NCBI GenBank assembly: GCA_010014665.1
Contig: RZYF01000003.1
Location: forward strand, 1 to 49,132
Direction of reading: 5' to 3'
DNA length: 49,132 bases
Source of the DNA: Candidatus Saccharimonadota bacterium
Lineage (GTDB): Bacteria > Patescibacteriota > Saccharimonadia > Saccharimonadales > Saccharimonadaceae
The position numbers and the translations under genes were made by a program. The notes under the pieces are model-generated. The model searched no databases. It was not told the origin of the DNA and saw only the letters and a program-made list of their open reading frames with translations. Each line of letters starts with the position of its first letter. Within the stretch, counting starts at the first letter, position 1. Positions 45,526-49,132 of the stretch are shown one piece after another.

Positions 45526-48306
45526 CTAGCTACATCCAGTAGTCGAGCCACAGGTCGTGCAAACATAACAACTGCCGGAACGCTGTGTGACATTACCACA
45601 ATTACTACAGAGTGGCGATTCTGTATCGGCTACCTTTAGACTAGCTCTGGCTGTTCTATATGAAGTCTCGACGCTCTCTTGAGGCTGTAAATCAGCTGGC
45701 ATTGCTTCTGCTACCGCTAGAGGTTTGTCTTCAAGTTTTGCTTTATCGGATTCATCAAGTAAGCTGGCTTGATTATTTTCCAATTCTGCCTCTAACTCAT
45801 CCAAACTAGCTAACCCAAGCTCTAAACGATCATCAATTGATAGATATTCGATAGCGAGACGACGGAATATATAATCAATGATACTTGTAGCTGTTTTTAC
45901 GTCTGGGTCATCGGTCACACCAAACGGTGCAAAGTTTGTGTTAACCATACCGCGCACGTAAGCCCTAAATGGCACTCCATACTGTAGACCATAACTCAAC
46001 GAACGACCAAATGCGTCCATCAAGCCAGCTAGTGTTGATCCCATTTTAGCAACCGTTACAAATAGTTCACCAGGTGTACCATCTTCGAACTCACCAACAG
46101 TAACATAGCCATGGAGGTCAGAGACTCGAAACTCAATTGTTTTACTATTGCGAACTCTTGGCATATCGCGACGCTCGTTAGAACGCACGATTTTTTCTAT
46201 AACCTTAGTTTCTGGCTCTTCTTTAGCTTTTTTGTCGCTGAGAGGTTGACCAACTTTTGATCCATCGCGATAAATAGCAACCGCTTTTAACCCCATCTTC
46301 CAGCTATCCAGATGCATCTGTTCAACATCTTCAATCATAGCGCTCTCGGGCATATTTATCGTCTTTGAGATTGCTCCCGACAGAAAAGGTTGCACAGCGC
46401 CCATCATCTTAACATGCCCCATATAATGAACGGCTCGATCGCCTACCGCACACGAAAATACATCATAATCATCTTCTTTAAGATGTGGTGCTCCTGTAAT
46501 GGTACCGTGGCTATGGATGTAAGCAAGAATTTCTTCCGATTCTTTTTTTGTATAACCCAATGTCTTGAGCGCGCGTGGTATAGTCTGATTAACTATGATC
46601 ATATTACCACCGCCCACTAATGTCTTAAACTTCGTCAAGCTAAAATCTGGTTCAATACCTGTCGTGTCACAGTCCATCATAAAGCCGATAGTCCCAGTTG
46701 GAGCTAATACTGTAGCTTGCGCGTTACGTACGCCATTTTTTCTTCCTAGCTCAACAGCATCGTCCCAGACATCGGCTGCAGTATCAAGCAATTCTTCCGG
46801 CACTAAACTAGCATCAATATTCTTGATAGCTTCACGATGCTTCCTAAGAACGCGGTTCATGCCTTCTTTGTCCTTAATATAACCTCCAAATGGACCGACC
46901 CGCTTTGCTATACGAGCACTCGTAGCGTAAGCATGGCCCGTCATTATAGCAGTTAAAGTTGCAGCGTAGGCTCGACCTTCGTCGCTATCGTACGGCAAAC
47001 CTTTTGCCATCAAAAATGCCCCAAGATTGGCATAACCCATACCAAGCTGACGGAAATGACGAGTATTCTTGTCTATTAGTTCAGTTGGATACTCGCTATA
47101 ACCAACTAGTATTTCTTGTGCAAGGAAAAGTATCCCAATAGTATGTTTATATGCCTCGATGTCAAAACTACCGTCTAGGTTTAGAAATTTTAACAAATTT
47201 AAACTAGCTAAATTACAGGCAGAATTATCCAAATGCATATATTCAGAACATGGATTAGAACCATTGATCCGCCCTGCATTAGGTGTAGTATGCCAATCAT
47301 TTATAGTCGTATCAAACTGCATACCTGGGTCGGCCGATTCCCAAGCTGCCTCAGCAATTTGCCTAAACAATTTGCGAGCTTTGAGTGTTTTGTGAATTTT
47401 CTTATCCTTAACTCCTACAAGATTCCAATCAAGATTATTCTCGACAGCATGCATAAAATCGTCTGTTACACGGACTGAATTATTAGCATTTTGATATTGA
47501 ATGGAAATCATATCGCGTCCATTCAGACCCATATCAAAGCCAGCTTCCTCCAGAACTCGAGACTTACGTTCCTCGCGGGCTTTACACCAAATAAATTCCT
47601 CAATATCTGGGTGATCAATGTTCAATATAACCATTTTGGCAGCACGACGTGTTTTACCACCGCTAGCAATAGTGCCTGCGCTAGAATCGGCGCCTCTCAT
47701 AAAACTAACCGGCCCAGAAGCTTTACCGCCACTAGAACTCAATCGTTCATTACTACCACGTAAACTTGATATATTCAGCCCAGCTCCTGAACCACCTTTA
47801 AAAATCATACCTTCTTCGCGATACCAATTTAGAATACTTGGTAGGTTGTCTTCAACGTGGAGGATAAAACATGCGCTGGCCTGTTGGCTTCTATCCGGTG
47901 TGCCAATATTAAACCACACAGGGCTATTGAAAGCTGCTTTTTGGGTCGCTAATATATATTTCAGCTCAGCGTTAAATGTGTCGGCTTCTTCTTCGTCAGA
48001 AAAATAGCCTTTGTCGAAACCGTATTTCGTAATTGTATCGACTACACGATTTATCAAATGCTTTAAGCTAGTTTCTCTATGCTTTGTACTGGGTGTACCG
48101 TGAAAGTATTTTTGAGCAACAATATTTATCGCATTTTGGCTCCATTGCTCAGGAAATTCTAAACCATTCTGTTCGAATACTGTTTCATTAGTAGACGGAT
48201 TCATAATCTTCGAATCACGTTTCGTCCAATTAAGTAAATCATACGGATCCTTATCTGCCTCTGTAAAATAGCGCACTATAGCAAGCGTGGACACTGACTG
48301 TGCCAT
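45526..48306 (-). CDS. nrdJ: adenosylcobalamin-dependent (class II) ribonucleotide reductase
   Basis: 926 aa; NGSNPCSEYMHLDNSACNLASLNLLKF, APTGTIGFMMDCDTTGIEPDF, C-terminal CxxC pairs CSNCGNVTQRSGSCYVCTTCGSTTGCS. Confidence 0.94.
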   Translation of the reverse strand: MAQSVSTLAIVRYFTEADKDPYDLLNWTKRDSKIMNPSTNETVFEQNGLEFPEQWSQNAINIVAQKYFHGTPSTKHRETSLKHLINRVVDTITKYGFDKGYFSDEEEADTFNAELKYILATQKAAFNSPVWFNIGTPDRSQQASACFILHVEDNLPSILNWYREEGMIFKGGSGAGLNISSLRGSNERLSSSGGKASGPVSFMRGADSSAGTIASGGKTRRAAKMVILNIDHPDIEEFIWCKAREERKSRVLEEAGFDMGLNGRDMISIQYQNANNSVRVTDDFMHAVENNLDWNLVGVKDKKIHKTLKARKLFRQIAEAAWESADPGMQFDTTINDWHTTPNAGRINGSNPCSEYMHLDNSACNLASLNLLKFLNLDGSFDIEAYKHTIGILFLAQEILVGYSEYPTELIDKNTRHFRQLGMGYANLGAFLMAKGLPYDSDEGRAYAATLTAIMTGHAYATSARIAKRVGPFGGYIKDKEGMNRVLRKHREAIKNIDASLVPEELLDTAADVWDDAVELGRKNGVRNAQATVLAPTGTIGFMMDCDTTGIEPDFSLTKFKTLVGGGNMIIVNQTIPRALKTLGYTKKESEEILAYIHSHGTITGAPHLKEDDYDVFSCAVGDRAVHYMGHVKMMGAVQPFLSGAISKTINMPESAMIEDVEQMHLDSWKMGLKAVAIYRDGSKVGQPLSDKKAKEEPETKVIEKIVRSNERRDMPRVRNSKTIEFRVSDLHGYVTVGEFEDGTPGELFVTVAKMGSTLAGLMDAFGRSLSYGLQYGVPFRAYVRGMVNTNFAPFGVTDDPDVKTATSIIDYIFRRLAIEYLSIDDRLELGLASLDELEAELENNQASLLDESDKAKLEDKPLAVAEAMPADLQPQESVETSYRTARASLKVADTESPLCSNCGNVTQRSGSCYVCTTCGSTTGCS

Positions 48307-48397
48307 ATTATCTACCCTCCTCTTATTTAGTTGGTTTTAATATTTTTATATTAAACATTTACAAGAAATTGAGTATTTTGTATTTGAAACCTTAGAA

Positions 48398-48856
48398 CTA
48401 GGACTTCATAGATCTAGCTTCCGCTATAGCTGCCTCAAACTCGTCAAGTGAACTAAAGCCTCTATATACACTAGCGAAACGGACGTAGGCTACTTCGTTT
48501 TTACGGGCTAGCTGACCGAGCACGGCATCACCGATATATTTCGAAGGCATTTCGCTCATTCCATGCGAATGAAGTTCATCTTCTACGGCAGATACTATCT
48601 CCTCTACTTCTATGTCTGAACGCAAAAACTTTCCAACCGATCTTAGTATCGCTGCAGTTAGTTTATGCCGATCAAATAATTCGCGATCTCCATTTTTTTT
48701 GATTATCGCTAAATTGGGTCGCTCTACCCTCTCGTAGGTTGTATATCGATACCCGCAAGACAGACATTCTCGACGACGTCGAATCGAATCCCTTTCGCTA
48801 GTATCGCGAGATTCAATCACTTTACTGTCGTCATGTGTACATTTGGGGCATTTCAT
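48398..48856 (-). CDS. nrdR: transcriptional repressor NrdR
   Basis: MKCPKCTHDDSKVIESRDTSERDSIRRRRECLSCGYRYTTYER zinc ribbon, then ATP-cone. Confidence 0.97.
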   Translation of the reverse strand: MKCPKCTHDDSKVIESRDTSERDSIRRRRECLSCGYRYTTYERVERPNLAIIKKNGDRELFDRHKLTAAILRSVGKFLRSDIEVEEIVSAVEDELHSHGMSEMPSKYIGDAVLGQLARKNEVAYVRFASVYRGFSSLDEFEAAIAEARSMKS

Positions 48857-48891
48857 ACTTATAACTCCTTTTATCTTGTGTCAATGCTTCT

Positions 48892-48912
48892 CTACACCTC
48901 CCTAAGGTGTAG
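48892..48912 (-). other. nrdR 5'UTR hairpin
   Basis: RNA CUACACCU-UAGGG-AGGUGUAG, perfect 8-bp stem with 5-nt loop. Confidence 0.6.
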
Positions 48913-48922
48913 CTGAGTACTA

Positions 48923-48976
48923 CTATAAGCTCTATATATGGTGTGTGTAAAGCGTATTTTTTGCAACATATAGTGC
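48923..48976 (-). promoter_or_regulatory. nrdR-nrdJ promoter with two NrdR boxes
   Basis: -35 TTTACA (48951-48946), 17-bp spacer, -10 TTATAG (48928-48923). Box 1 GCTCTATATATGGTGT (48929-48944) and box 2 TTGCAACATATAGTGC (48961-48976) resemble ACACWATATATWGTGT; starts are 32 bp apart. Confidence 0.7.
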
Positions 48977-49094
48977 TTATGCTTTGAATATACTTATTAC
49001 AGTCTATTATATCAAATATTAGCTACTATACGACCTAACTTCCAATATCAAACGCAACCGCTAGAATAAAACATGTAATCAGGAAAGGATTAAC

Positions 49095-49132
49095 ATGAGT
49101 CATCTAACGGCTGCGGATCGGGGCAAGATTGA
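49095..49132 (+). CDS. start of probable IS30-family transposase (truncated by window end)
   Basis: ATG at 49095: MSHLTAADRGKI..., resembling IS30 N-termini; only 12 codons visible. Confidence 0.45.
   Translation, partial: MSHLTAADRGKI

Noticed and set aside
1-49132. UGA recoding (code 25, as in SR1/Gracilibacteria)
   Set aside because: Several genes (for example ileS and the 56-aa ORF) end at UGA at expected positions and core proteins need no UGA readthrough.
1-49132. tRNA, rRNA or CRISPR arrays
   Set aside because: No T-loop-like GTTCGAATCC tRNA ends, rRNA signatures or regularly spaced direct repeats were recognised by eye; a tRNAscan-SE or CRISPR finder run would be decisive.

Overview
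This window looks like chromosomal sequence from a Patescibacteria/CPR bacterium, probably Saccharibacteria-like (inferred from gene content and style, not tested). It is gene-dense, mostly minus strand, and uses the standard stop codons. Most of it is housekeeping: murI (partial), murD, secA, proS, rseP, uppS, frr, tsf/rpsB, rpmE, prfA/prmC, htrA, LCP protein, lepB, parAB, hpf, pyrD, serS, lysS, greA, rplU, ileS, class II RNR (nrdJ) and nrdR. Accessory content: an IS30-family element at ~10793-11850 that separates a strong promoter/start codon from an alpha/beta-hydrolase-like ORF, and the start of a second IS30-like ORF at the right edge. The best leads are: (1) an ultrashort-stem-I T-box riboswitch (AUC specifier, UGGUACC bulge) ahead of an inositol-monophosphatase-like gene/ileS operon; (2) a histidine kinase with four Cys-paired extracellular repeats and a TM hairpin between the H-box and the ATPase domain; (3) a NrdR-box pair 32 bp apart, one filling the -35/-10 spacer of the nrdR-nrdJ promoter; (4) many -10 hexamers 6-10 nt from start codons, suggesting leaderless transcripts; (5) short repeat-like segments inserted in frame in murI and prmC; (6) a possible rpsB leader structure; (7) a VKOR gene with a CxxC-less thioredoxin-like partner. 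No tRNA, rRNA or CRISPR array was recognised. No database searches or folding programs were run.
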